This document shows positions 1 to 8,129 of a stretch of 64,000 nucleotides of DNA, piece by piece. The stretch covers positions 248,001 through 312,000 of the forward strand of contig NZ_JAVRIA010000001.1 in NCBI RefSeq assembly GCF_031846265.1, given 5' to 3'. This stretch comes from Microcosmobacter mediterraneus (GTDB taxonomy: Bacteria > Bacteroidota > Bacteroidia > Flavobacteriales > Flavobacteriaceae). The translations under genes and the position numbers were made by a program. A model generated the notes under the pieces. The model had not been told where the DNA came from, searched no databases, and saw only the letters and a program-made list of their open reading frames with translations. Position 1 is the stretch's first letter. Each line of letters opens with the position of its first letter.

Positions 1-758
1 TATTTAATATTTTTTAATTCTGGATAGTTATCTTCCATATAATTAATCAATTGAATTGCTTCTGCTGATAGATCCTCAAAAAAATTAGTATTGAATTGAC
101 AAGTTTTTAAAATAGATAACAGATGTTCATAAACCTCATCATTATTTAAATACTCCCTAATATACGCGGCAGTTAATTTGGAATTTTCATTTTCATATTT
201 AAAGTCATTTGCAGTTCCTAATGGGAACGCAGCTCTTCGTAAATCCATTCTAATTTGAAGAGGGAATTCTTTGAAATTCAAGATTCGAATATCAAAATTT
301 TTATAAAAATTGTCTAACAAGTTAGATAAAGAATCATTTTTGAGTAATGCACTCTGCCCTGAACTTTTTAATTTATCGAATGTGTTTAGATCTCTGTCTA
401 TAATAAATAATCTAGTGGTAGCCCATTGATTTTTAGTAAACTGGACAGTATCTCTTATTTCTTTAAATTCTGATTCAAAATAAGACAGTACATCTTTAGT
501 AGCGTTATATTGATTTTGTAAACTTAGAAGAATATCATCAATATTTGAATTCTCAATTTTTAATTCTTTATATATTTCATTAACATACTCTTTACCCTTA
601 TTCTCAACTTTTCTCTTCTCATTCCAATTATTTATTTGCAATGCAATTAAAATTCCAATTACTACAAGAATTATTTCACCAATTGCATAAATTAGGTACT
701 TACTGAATTTGTTTTCAGATAGTAGTTTTTGACGAATTTTGCGAAAGAACTTTATCAT
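1..758 (-). CDS. DUF6090 family membrane protein (3' end outside window)
   Basis: The frame is open from the ATG at 756-758 to the window edge, giving about 252 residues. The start reads MIKFFRKIRQKLLSENK, followed by the family hallmark: one transmembrane segment at about residues 23-42 (YAIGEIILVVIGILIALQ) ending in INNWNE. The remainder is a helical, charged, probably soluble region. The ATG overlaps the TGA of the next gene upstream (ATGA), so the two DUF6090 genes are translationally coupled within one cassette-like unit. Function of DUF6090 is unknown; the family is common in Bacteroidota and often occurs in tandem copies. The true stop codon lies left of the window, probably close because relatives here are about 255 residues long. 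Confidence 0.85.
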   Translation of the reverse strand, partial: MIKFFRKIRQKLLSENKFSKYLIYAIGEIILVVIGILIALQINNWNEKRKVENKGKEYVNEIYKELKIENSNIDDILLSLQNQYNATKDVLSYFESEFKEIRDTVQFTKNQWATTRLFIIDRDLNTFDKLKSSGQSALLKNDSLSNLLDNFYKNFDIRILNFKEFPLQIRMDLRRAAFPLGTANDFKYENENSKLTAAYIREYLNNDEVYEHLLSILKTCQFNTNFFEDLSAEAIQLINYMEDNYPELKNIK

Positions 759-1522
759 TTAATATTTGATTCTATGAGTTTTAAAGTGTCATTTAGGTAG
801 GCCTCTATTTTTTTATAATTATCTAAAATATAAACTATGTTCAAGGCGTTGTTATAAACTTCATTTTCAAATTCGAGTGTCCTAAGAGTTTTATTATAAT
901 CTAATTTAAATTTTGAACGGGAAACTTGAGGTATATCTAACCGTTTCATTAAGAAACCAGGTACAGCTGTATTTCTTAAAGTGGTTTTATTTGATAATGA
1001 CGGAATTAAAAAATTGAACATATAGTCGTAGTAAATTTCAATATCGTCTTCTGTATCTGCCACGATGAAAGACCAATTAGAAATATGCTCTCTTAGTTTC
1101 ACATCCTTTATAATATTAAGGGACCCAGTGTTTATTATTTCATCTATTGAGGCCGAATAAAGATCTAACGAAAAAAAGCCATTGATTATAGAATTGAGAA
1201 GCAATTCAATTTCTTCAGAATTAATTGGGCTATCATCTTTAATAATTTCTAAAAGGCGTACCGATGATCTATACGACTCTTCTGAGCCGTCATAAATTCT
1301 TTGTAACTCAGTTAAATTATCATTAAATTCTGTAAGTAAATTTTTTAGGATGGTTTGCTCCCGTTTAGCTTCAAGTCTACTGTCATTCCAGTTGTTTACT
1401 TGTAAGGCTAATAAAATACCTATCATAACAAGAAGTATCTCACCAATGGCATATCTGAAATATTTTCCAGTTTTTCCTTCGGAAAGTAACTTTTGTCTAA
1501 TCTTTCTATAAAATTTCATCAT
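755..1522 (-). CDS. DUF6090 family membrane protein
   Basis: This 255-residue protein begins MMKFYRKIRQKLLSEGK and has the same single transmembrane segment (about residues 24-42, AIGEILLVMIGILLALQ) followed by VNNWNDSR as its two neighbours. The first Met is chosen because it aligns with the start of the paralogues. A long helical region follows with no catalytic motif that I recognise. The gene is the first of a two-gene unit: its stop overlaps the start of the gene at 1-758. Only about 30 bases separate its start from the palindromic site 1545-1678, and that leader is almost identical to the leader of the copy at 1683-2459, so the copies share a recent duplication history. Function is unknown. 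Confidence 0.85.
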   Translation of the reverse strand: MMKFYRKIRQKLLSEGKTGKYFRYAIGEILLVMIGILLALQVNNWNDSRLEAKREQTILKNLLTEFNDNLTELQRIYDGSEESYRSSVRLLEIIKDDSPINSEEIELLLNSIINGFFSLDLYSASIDEIINTGSLNIIKDVKLREHISNWSFIVADTEDDIEIYYDYMFNFLIPSLSNKTTLRNTAVPGFLMKRLDIPQVSRSKFKLDYNKTLRTLEFENEVYNNALNIVYILDNYKKIEAYLNDTLKLIESNIK

Positions 1523-1544
1523 TGGTTAGCAGTTCTAATAATGA

Positions 1545-1678
1545 AGCACAACGTGTTCGTGTATGGTTAGTTGCGTTGGCTAGAACTAAATTAGCAAAAA
1601 GAAACGAACCAGAGGGAAATCCGTAGGATTTTCCGAGTACACAACGAACTAGCAATTGGCTATACACGTTGTTGTGCT
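1545..1678 (-). repeat. attC-like palindromic site 1
   Basis: Imperfect inverted repeat between two DUF6090 units. On the minus strand it runs from GCACAACAACGTGTATAG to CCATACACGAACACGTTGTGC. The outer boxes GCACAAC/GTTGTGC and inner boxes GTGTAT/ATACAC pair, with unequal unpaired spacers between them. A central hairpin of the form GGAAAATCC...GGATTTCCC type is present. Both outer boxes here are the same, since both flanking cassettes carry DUF6090 genes. Confidence 0.7.
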
Positions 1679-1682
1679 TTCG

Positions 1683-2459
1683 TTATTCTTTAATTTCGAA
1701 TTCTAATTGTTGGAATAACTCCTGCATGCTTAATTCCAGTTTTTTATATTCGAACATTTGGCCTTCCATAGTGTTTATTTTACTTCGAAGCATGTTTAAA
1801 ATAAATAGATCATTTTTATAATCGTCAATAGTTTTAGGTTTAATTCTTGATTTGGCTATATCTACCTGAGTAAAAGGTTGAGAGACTTGGCCTCGATGAC
1901 TCGTATTCGGGATATTTGGTTTATGGTCAAATTGCATTATGTATGGTCCATAGAAGTTTCTAGTATAATTAATTAAAGCAGTATCCCAACCTATATCGCT
2001 TCCCTCATTATAATACTTAATAATGTTATTAGTTAAATCCTTATTTTGAAGCAAATCCATTTGACCAGAGGACACAATATTATCAAATGTCGTACGGTTT
2101 GGTTTATAATATAATATGGTAGTTATAGAACTAAAGTTATCCATAAACTCTTCTCTAGTTGCCTCTCTTTCATTTAATAGTACTTCAATACAGAATACAT
2201 ATTGTTTTCTAAATGTTTCAGATTTTTCCATCTGATAAGAAATTAATTCAATATCTGAAGCTAAATCGTTTTTAAGACGTTCAAGAATAAATTGCTCTTG
2301 GTTTTTATCTTTTCTTTGCTGGTTCCAATTATTAATCTGTAACGCAATTAAAATTCCAATTACTACAAGAATAATTTCTCCAATTGCATACTTAAAATAC
2401 TTTCCAGTTTTACTTTCAATAAGTAAGTTTCGACGAATTTTTCTAAAGAATTTTATCAT
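1683..2459 (-). CDS. DUF6090 family membrane protein
   Basis: This is a 258-residue member of DUF6090 that starts MIKFFRKIRRNLLIESK. One transmembrane helix lies at about residues 23-43 (KYAIGEIILVVIGILIALQ), followed by INNWNQQRKDK and a long helical domain. It is alone in its cassette-like unit, bounded by sites 1545-1678 and 2484-2680. It is the third DUF6090 copy in 2.5 kb. Its 30-base leader (TGCTTCATTATCAGAAAC then GCTAACCAATG) nearly repeats the leader of the gene at 755-1522, showing that the whole cassette and not just the coding region was duplicated. Function is unknown; a membrane-anchored cytoplasmic or periplasmic role cannot be separated from sequence alone. Confidence 0.85.
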   Translation of the reverse strand: MIKFFRKIRRNLLIESKTGKYFKYAIGEIILVVIGILIALQINNWNQQRKDKNQEQFILERLKNDLASDIELISYQMEKSETFRKQYVFCIEVLLNEREATREEFMDNFSSITTILYYKPNRTTFDNIVSSGQMDLLQNKDLTNNIIKYYNEGSDIGWDTALINYTRNFYGPYIMQFDHKPNIPNTSHRGQVSQPFTQVDIAKSRIKPKTIDDYKNDLFILNMLRSKINTMEGQMFEYKKLELSMQELFQQLEFEIKE

Positions 2460-2483
2460 TGGTTAGCGGTTTCTGATAATGAA

Positions 2484-2680
2484 GCACAACGTTCAGTATA
2501 AGAAATCGTAGGGCAGGTGATAAGCACTATCGTTTCGGTTTATTACTTAGCTAAATATAAATATTTTGCTTTTATCTTTTTTACTATAAATGCCAAATTT
2601 TATATTTAGCGGAATTTGTAATAGACACAGACCTTTCGGTTTAGCACAAACGCCCTATGTTTTTTATACATTGTTGTGTT
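2484..2680 (-). repeat. attC-like palindromic site 2 (long, divergent)
   Basis: This site is about 197 bp, the longest of the set. The left end (plus strand GCACAACGTTCAGTATAA) pairs with the right end (TTATACATTGTTGTGTT). The left variable box belongs to the DUF6090 cassette and the right one to the STAND cassette, whose start box at 6654-6660 is ACACAAC. The inner box is GTATAA/TTATAC rather than GTGTAT/ATACAC, and the interior lacks the GGAAAATCC hairpin, so it is an older or different subtype. Confidence 0.55.
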
Positions 2681-2709
2681 TTCGTACTTTATTTTCCGTT
2701 TTGCTGTGA

Positions 2710-2793
2710 GCGTTGGCAAGACATAATCTTTTGCAATTTTTGGCGTAGCGTTGGCTTTAGCGAATTGCAAATGTGTATGGCTTTAAGCGTTGG
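2710..2793 (-). repeat. GCCAACGC repeats downstream of the STAND gene
   Basis: Three copies of GCCAACGC or CCAACGC on the minus strand at 2787-2793, 2748-2755 and 2710-2717 lie between the stop of the STAND gene and site 2. They are interleaved with a dyad TTTGCAATTCGC/TTTTTGCAAAAG-like segment. The same octamer occurs upstream of the gene (6556-6596). No gene is visible in 2681-2796. Confidence 0.5.
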
Positions 2794-2796
2794 TTT

Positions 2797-5700
2797 TTAG
2801 TATCCTTTTCTTAAAAACTTCCGCTCTCTTTCCCTATCTCCACTTTGTAAACAGTTTTCTATTTGTTTGTTAATGTAATTTTTGATTGGGATTAGTTTTA
2901 TTCCCAAAGTAGATTTATTTGCAATTGATAGTAGGTTTCTCCATTCTGAAGCTTGAATATCTCCAATTATTACATCTCCTGAATATGTTCCTCCATTTCC
3001 TCTCCACATTAATTTTCCAAAAATCTCAATATCTTGATTTAATGAAATAAAAAGCAAAAAGATTTCTTCAAATAATTCTTTCCTTGAGTGTCGTATCAAA
3101 TCTACAATGATTTGCATTTTATTATAATCTTGATTGTTGTCAATCACGTATTGTCTAATAAAATCATCTGCTCTTTTTTTCTGCTCTTCTTCCTTTGGGT
3201 TTCTAAAGAAAACATTACAATAATGCTCCAAAATGCCAAAATATAAGTCTTTTTCAATTATTAAGTCGAATACTTGGATTAACGTCTCTTCAATATTTTC
3301 GATATTCCAAACATAACTCATATCACTATGGTCGCCTCCAAGACTATGTCTATCAGTTGCAGAATATAAACTCTCAACAAATTCTATTAAGAAGTTTTTA
3401 TCAATTTTCAATATTTCTAGAAACCCTTTTCCTTCATAGTCAAAATGATTTTGAATCAAGTATTGTTGGATGTAAGCTTTTTTAATCAACTCTATATCGT
3501 CTCCAAGATTTTCAAAATGCTTACTAAAGAAATCCATCCAAACTTGTAATCGTGTATTTTGTCTTTCATTTTTATCTGTAATGGTTTTTAAAATTATTTG
3601 AAACAAGTTTGGTTCTATAGTTAAAAAACGTTTAAGTCTGTCAAAATGAATAGTATTAGGATTACTCATCTTTGTTATTGTATTCACTAATGATAAGGCA
3701 AAATCTTTGTTTATTAGAGTATCATCTATATACTCATAGAATGACAATTCCCAAAGTTCTTTTAAGTCAAACTCTTTTCCTTGAATAATTCCCCAAATTT
3801 GATTTGCCTTACTATCAGTTTTTATTTGATTTTTAAAAACATTTCTTGGGATATATTTTATTTCATTTCCTTTTTCTATGACTTTATTGAGCAAAGCAAG
3901 TCCAATATCAAAATCTCTTAAGCAATTCTCATCAATAACAAAATCGAGTGTATTGTTATAGTTCCAATTATTCTTTGCTGAATTTTTTAGTAAAATAAAA
4001 GTGTCGTAAAATTCATTAATTTCTTCAATATTGGTCAATATGAAAGAGGTTCTTATTTCAGCTTCTTTTAATCTCTCATACTCTCGAAAATCGTCAAATT
4101 CATACATTTCTTTATCTCTAAACCTATCCCAATCTATTTTTAGGAATGTCAAGTATATTTCGTTAACAAACCTATTTGTGAAATTTGAAAATTCTGGTAA
4201 ATCAAAATCGTGTCTTTTGAACCATCTGATTTGGTCTTGAACATACTTACAATGTTCAAAATTTTCATTGTTTAAATGTTTGTCAATAATATTTAGAACA
4301 AATGGGATGTCGAATTCCATTATTTCATTATTAACGTCTGGATGAACTCGCGAATAATTTTTTAATAATCTGAAAGCCATTTCAGGACGAGATGTAAAAC
4401 TATTATCTAATGTATCCCATATTTTTGTTCTAAATTCTTGAATAGTTTTATTGTTGGGAACTGGATATTGATAGTGAACAAAACTGTTATTTCTACCTCC
4501 TTTAAATTGCTGAAATTTATACGACAAGAAAGTTTTTGATAGTTCATAAAATGATGTAGAAAGTAATTTGTCATCATTGTTCACACCACTAATTAATATG
4601 TCAAAAAGAGTCTTTTGTCTATAAAAATCAAAGCGTTCATCATCTCTGTCGAAAATTAATAATTCTCTAATTTTATGAATAAGCTCTGGTAATTTTTCAG
4701 GTTTTCGAGTTGCATATTCAAATAATAATTCAATTGAATCTTTAAGGTATTTGCTGTTTAGACGAAAAAAATTACCCAATAATTCAATTAAATTATCCTT
4801 GTTATAATTGAATTGATTGTTTTCGTATGACGTGTCATAGTCAGCTTTTTCTGTCTTTGGGAATGTTTCTATTTGCTGATATGTAAATTCTAAAGTTTGG
4901 TCTTGTAAATAAAACCAAAATGAATTGAGGAAGTCAAAAGATTTATCATTTCCTACTTGGATAATGTTCCAATAATTAACTAAATCAGGTTTGATTTTGT
5001 CCATTACATTTTGTGGCCCAAATGTATTATTAGCAGGAACAATAGTATCTGTGAACCTATTTTGATAATTTTCAAAATAGTTGTTTAATAGGATTTGAAA
5101 GGACAGTAAGTTGTCTTTTATAAATGCTTTGTAAAAGAAAAATGTAGCAAGATTTTGTTCTGGTACTTTTACGTGTTCAAATTGAATTTCTGCTAATTCT
5201 AATTTATCAAGTTTATCAATTGTGTCTATAAAATCGTTGTATGATATTTCAAATTTTTCTAGAATCGATTCTGTAACTTCTTTATTCTTATATGGAATAG
5301 TATAGAAGAAAGAAATAATTCCTAGACATCTAATGTTTAAGGGATTTTCGAACTCACCATCATCTTTGATGAACGTTGAAAAATACTTTTCAAATAAATC
5401 GGAAACATTATGTAAAGCATATAAATTCTGTTCCTTTTTAGCTAAAAGTGAAGTCATTATAGCTAATCTTGGGTTTCCATCTGAGATTCTAATTATTTCT
5501 TTATGGTAATCAGGATTTAGAATTTCAAATGGTTCAGACTTTATTATGTCAATAATTTGTTCATCTGTAAATTTATGTAAATCTATTCTTTGAGTAGAAA
5601 ACTCTTGACATTTTCTTCCTATTTCTTGAAATGCATAATCTCTTACAGTAATTATTATTTTTAGTTTACCATTTCTATTAGCTTTAAAAAAACCTGTTAT

Positions 5701-6537
5701 TTGTTCAAATGCATCAATTCTATTTGCATCATCAACAAAAAGTAAATAGTCTTTTTCTACATCAAAATATTGATACAAATCTTCAAGTAAAGTATGACTT
5801 TTATATGAAACACAATATGCTTGGTACGATTCATTGTTTGCTAAATAATTATTGATAATTTCAATTGCCAACTTTGTTTTTCCAACTCCAGGAGCTCCTG
5901 TAAGTATTATAAAATCGTGACTATCTATAGCATTACTTAATTGTTCTAATTCTGTTTCTCTGTGTAAAAAAGTGTTGTTCAAAGGAGTAGCAATACCTTT
6001 AGAAGCTCTGTCATATTCTTTGATAAAGTTGTCAATTGAAACTATTTGACCAGTATCTAAAGGTAAGCCCAAATAATGATGTGCTAAATCTCTATGATGT
6101 ATGTGAAGTTCTAATGCCAATTCTTGTAGCATTAAATAGCGGATTCTAATATCAGCGTTAAAACTTTGGGCTAATGTATTTAATTCATTTATTTTTTCTT
6201 GGTCTATGTTCCAATTGAAACAAAGAACGATTTCTTGAATTTTTTCAATAGGGATTTTAGTCTTATTTGGGTCAAAACAAGCTCTTATATCATTAGCTAA
6301 CTTATTTTTTGTACTCGTATCAGTTGTAATTTCTGAATATAAAAAGTTGCCGTTTGGCAATTGAAAGAATGTGTCAGGAGTTCCTTTTTTTGTTTTTTGT
6401 TTTCCCGTTTGGCTTCCTGTTCTAGATATAGCCAAATAGTTATTATCTCTAATAGTTAAATAACTATCGCAAAGCTCTTGAAAAACAGTTCCATTTATTT
6501 CTTTTAGTCGATTTTCTATTGTTTGGAGTCTGCTCAT
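2797..6537 (-). CDS. Nuclease-like/STAND NTPase fusion, candidate Avs-type phage defence protein
   Basis: This 1246-residue protein starts at the ATG at 6537; a TTG at 6555 is a less likely start. The N-terminal 160 residues contain TPDTF (about 53-57) followed by LYSEITT (Glu about 69), a PD-(D/E)xK-like nuclease arrangement with a preceding GSQTGKQK basic stretch. A P-loop NTPase follows: Walker A GAPGVGKT (214-221), Walker B LLFVDDAN (265-272) and a sensor-like IIITVRDY (about 295-301). About 850 residues of helical, repeat-like C-terminal sequence complete the layout of STAND proteins. In the Avs family this order is effector, NTPase, sensor for phage proteins. Sensing target is not predictable. 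It sits alone in one cassette-like unit, with GCCAACGC repeats on both flanks. Defence function is inferred from architecture. Confidence 0.75.
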   Translation of the reverse strand: MSRLQTIENRLKEINGTVFQELCDSYLTIRDNNYLAISRTGSQTGKQKTKKGTPDTFFQLPNGNFLYSEITTDTSTKNKLANDIRACFDPNKTKIPIEKIQEIVLCFNWNIDQEKINELNTLAQSFNADIRIRYLMLQELALELHIHHRDLAHHYLGLPLDTGQIVSIDNFIKEYDRASKGIATPLNNTFLHRETELEQLSNAIDSHDFIILTGAPGVGKTKLAIEIINNYLANNESYQAYCVSYKSHTLLEDLYQYFDVEKDYLLFVDDANRIDAFEQITGFFKANRNGKLKIIITVRDYAFQEIGRKCQEFSTQRIDLHKFTDEQIIDIIKSEPFEILNPDYHKEIIRISDGNPRLAIMTSLLAKKEQNLYALHNVSDLFEKYFSTFIKDDGEFENPLNIRCLGIISFFYTIPYKNKEVTESILEKFEISYNDFIDTIDKLDKLELAEIQFEHVKVPEQNLATFFFYKAFIKDNLLSFQILLNNYFENYQNRFTDTIVPANNTFGPQNVMDKIKPDLVNYWNIIQVGNDKSFDFLNSFWFYLQDQTLEFTYQQIETFPKTEKADYDTSYENNQFNYNKDNLIELLGNFFRLNSKYLKDSIELLFEYATRKPEKLPELIHKIRELLIFDRDDERFDFYRQKTLFDILISGVNNDDKLLSTSFYELSKTFLSYKFQQFKGGRNNSFVHYQYPVPNNKTIQEFRTKIWDTLDNSFTSRPEMAFRLLKNYSRVHPDVNNEIMEFDIPFVLNIIDKHLNNENFEHCKYVQDQIRWFKRHDFDLPEFSNFTNRFVNEIYLTFLKIDWDRFRDKEMYEFDDFREYERLKEAEIRTSFILTNIEEINEFYDTFILLKNSAKNNWNYNNTLDFVIDENCLRDFDIGLALLNKVIEKGNEIKYIPRNVFKNQIKTDSKANQIWGIIQGKEFDLKELWELSFYEYIDDTLINKDFALSLVNTITKMSNPNTIHFDRLKRFLTIEPNLFQIILKTITDKNERQNTRLQVWMDFFSKHFENLGDDIELIKKAYIQQYLIQNHFDYEGKGFLEILKIDKNFLIEFVESLYSATDRHSLGGDHSDMSYVWNIENIEETLIQVFDLIIEKDLYFGILEHYCNVFFRNPKEEEQKKRADDFIRQYVIDNNQDYNKMQIIVDLIRHSRKELFEEIFLLFISLNQDIEIFGKLMWRGNGGTYSGDVIIGDIQASEWRNLLSIANKSTLGIKLIPIKNYINKQIENCLQSGDRERERKFLRKGY

Positions 6538-6555
6538 ATTATTCAATTTCTTCAA

Positions 6556-6638
6556 GCGTTGGCAAAAAACAGCTCTTTTGGTTTTTCAGCGTTGGCTGTT
6601 GTGTCGGAAAAAACCAAATGTGCTGTTTGTGCGGTTGG
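6556..6638 (-). repeat. GCCAACGC repeats and dyad in the STAND gene leader
   Basis: The 123-base leader between site 3 and the STAND gene start holds GCCAACGC at 6556-6563 and 6589-6596 and a related GCCAACCGC at 6631-6639. The intervening segments AACCAAAAGAGC and AGCACATTTGGTT form a partly palindromic pair. It matches the motif found downstream of the same gene. This leader is several times longer than those of the other cassettes. Confidence 0.5.
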
Positions 6639-6653
6639 CTTTTTTGGTATGAA

Positions 6654-6783
6654 ACACAACGGTTTTGTGTATGGCTCGTTGCGGAAAATCAACTATGATT
6701 TTCCGCCATAACCAAGAGATAGCAAATTGCAATGAATTCCGATTAGGAATTCAGCCGCAATGAACTATACACGTTGTTGGTGG
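6654..6783 (-). repeat. attC-like palindromic site 3
   Basis: Minus strand runs from CCACCAACAACGTGTATAG to CATACACAAAACCGTTGTGT. The inner boxes GTGTAT/ATACAC pair. The centre holds two nested hairpins: GGAAAATCA/TGATTTTCC (6682-6703) and GAATTCC/GGAATTC (6734-6752). The right outer box CCACCAAC matches the start box of the lipoprotein cassette at 7404-7411; the left one (ACACAAC) belongs to the STAND cassette. Confidence 0.7.
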
Positions 6784-6834
6784 TTCGTTTTTCCTCTCTG
6801 GATTTTAAATAATTTAGTTTCGATTTATGCAAAA

Positions 6835-7344
6835 TTAACGATATATAGAACTTACTACATTTGAAGGATGAATATGCACTATTTTCCATGTATCATTGTT
6901 TTTCCCAAGAACAATAGTTCTCCTTGAAAGTGATTTACCATTTTCTAAATGAAAAGTTACTATTGCTGCTTCTTTAAGCATTGTAATTTTTAAATCTTTA
7001 GGTTCGAGTTTCATAAAAGGTGGTTGTTTTCCACTTTCACGTATGCTATTTATAACCTGTTTCATTTGAGGGTCTAGCCCATTTATTCGCCTATAATTAA
7101 CATTATCAATAGGTCCTAATGAATCATTTGACATTATAGCTCTTGGAAAAATATATGCGTCATTAGTCATTGAAGCCTCCATTGTTTCAAAATCTCCGTT
7201 CTCAAAAGCGCGGAGAAATTTATCGAGTGCAGCCATTACTTCTTTTTCCTCATCTACGCTTTGCCCAGTTGAATTACAAGAAGTTTGAAAAATACCTATT
7301 GTGAACAATGCACTTATAATTATCAATATTTGGATTTTTTTCAT
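6835..7344 (-). CDS. DUF4440/SnoaL-like lipoprotein
   Basis: The likely start is the ATG at 7344, giving 169 residues, because it puts a standard signal peptide first: MKKIQ, a hydrophobic core, then FQTSC with the lipoprotein Cys at about residue 23. A longer frame from 7380 adds 12 residues before MKK. The mature part begins EEKEVMAALDKFLRAFENGDFE and contains MEASMTNDAYIFPR, typical of the NTF2-like fold (DUF4440/SnoaL-like). Such domains form cone-shaped pockets and can be enzymatic or scaffolding; no catalytic set is certain here. Single gene of the cassette-like unit between sites 7404-7540 and 6654-6783. Confidence 0.75.
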   Translation of the reverse strand: MKKIQILIIISALFTIGIFQTSCNSTGQSVDEEKEVMAALDKFLRAFENGDFETMEASMTNDAYIFPRAIMSNDSLGPIDNVNYRRINGLDPQMKQVINSIRESGKQPPFMKLEPKDLKITMLKEAAIVTFHLENGKSLSRRTIVLGKNNDTWKIVHIHPSNVVSSIYR

Positions 7345-7403
7345 AATTCTACTATTCAAATGACTTATAAGTTTTATCATATGTTTCGTTTTTTTTTAAA
7401 TGA

Positions 7404-7540
7404 CCACCAACGGTTGCGTGTATGATTTTTGCGGAATGTTCCGAAGGATTATTCCGATGGAAATCATATTTGATTAAAAGTAAGAAATTTTCCTTGTCTT
7501 AACCAACTCAAGCAATTAATTATACACGTTGTTGTACACT
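7404..7540 (-). repeat. attC-like palindromic site 4
   Basis: Minus strand runs from AGTGTACAACAACGTGTAT to ATACACGCAACCGTTGGTGG. The inner boxes GTGTAT/ATACAC are conserved and a central dyad GGAAT...ATTCC (7433-7458) is visible. The right outer box TGTACAAC matches the start of the 134-residue lipoprotein cassette at 7987-7996; the left outer box is the start of the DUF4440 cassette. Confidence 0.7.
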
Positions 7541-7546
7541 GGCTTT

Positions 7547-7951
7547 TTACCATTTTTTAATTCCGTATTTTTTATTTTCAGAGTTCTTTATTTTAAATTT
7601 TAATCTATCAACTCTTTGGCTCGTACAGGCAATTCCAACTGTATCAACTAATTTTAGATATATTGAGTCATTTTTAATTTCAATATCTCCAGCATATTGT
7701 CCACAAGCATTAACTATAGACAAGTAAGAAATATATATAAAGTCATTTTCAAATCGGATCGTGTCGGTTTTCAAATTAAATTTTTCCAAATTTAAATTCT
7801 GATAATTTTCCTCTCCAGAATCAACTAACTCATCCATATCCATTATTGTTTGTCTATGAAATTCAATCAGATTTTCATTGGGAATAAATTCCGTTTTCTT
7901 GACACAAGAGGTCAAAAGTCCGATTAATAATATAAGTCCGATTTTTTTCAT
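7547..7951 (-). CDS. Small lipoprotein of unknown function
   Basis: This 134-residue protein starts MKKIGLILLIGLLTSC, a clear lipoprotein signal with Cys16, so it is probably anchored in the envelope. The mature part has alternating beta-type hydrophobic stretches (IRFENDFIYISYLSIV, YAGDIEIKNDSIYLKL) and two further Cys residues (ACGQY, IACTSQ). I do not recognise the family. It is the only gene in its cassette-like unit (sites 7985-8129 and 7404-7540), with a 45-base leader and its stop codon only a few bases before the next palindrome. Confidence 0.75.
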   Translation of the reverse strand: MKKIGLILLIGLLTSCVKKTEFIPNENLIEFHRQTIMDMDELVDSGEENYQNLNLEKFNLKTDTIRFENDFIYISYLSIVNACGQYAGDIEIKNDSIYLKLVDTVGIACTSQRVDRLKFKIKNSENKKYGIKKW

Positions 7952-7984
7952 CGATTGTAAATTCAGAATTGAGTTTGTTTTCAG

Positions 7985-8129
7985 CTTGTGTACAACGGTT
8001 GCGTGTATGGATTAGTTACGGAAAAGGACGCGAATCATTTTCCGATTAGCAACTAATTTAATTAAAAAGTATGAATTTCCGTTTAGGAAATTCAGAAGTA
8101 ATTAATTATACACGTTGTTGTGCGTAGGC
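7985..8129 (-). repeat. attC-like palindromic site 5
   Basis: Minus strand runs from GCCTACGCACAACAACGTG to CATACACGCAACCGTTGTAC. The right outer box pairs with the start box GTTGTACGTAAGC of the HEPN cassette (8997-9009) with two mismatches over 13 bases. The 3' end of the HEPN-like coding frame (8092-8129) lies inside this site. Confidence 0.7.

Noticed and set aside
6523..6711. 62-codon plus-strand frame upstream of the STAND gene
   Set aside because: It runs through the GCCAACGC repeats and into an attC-like site; composition follows the repeats.
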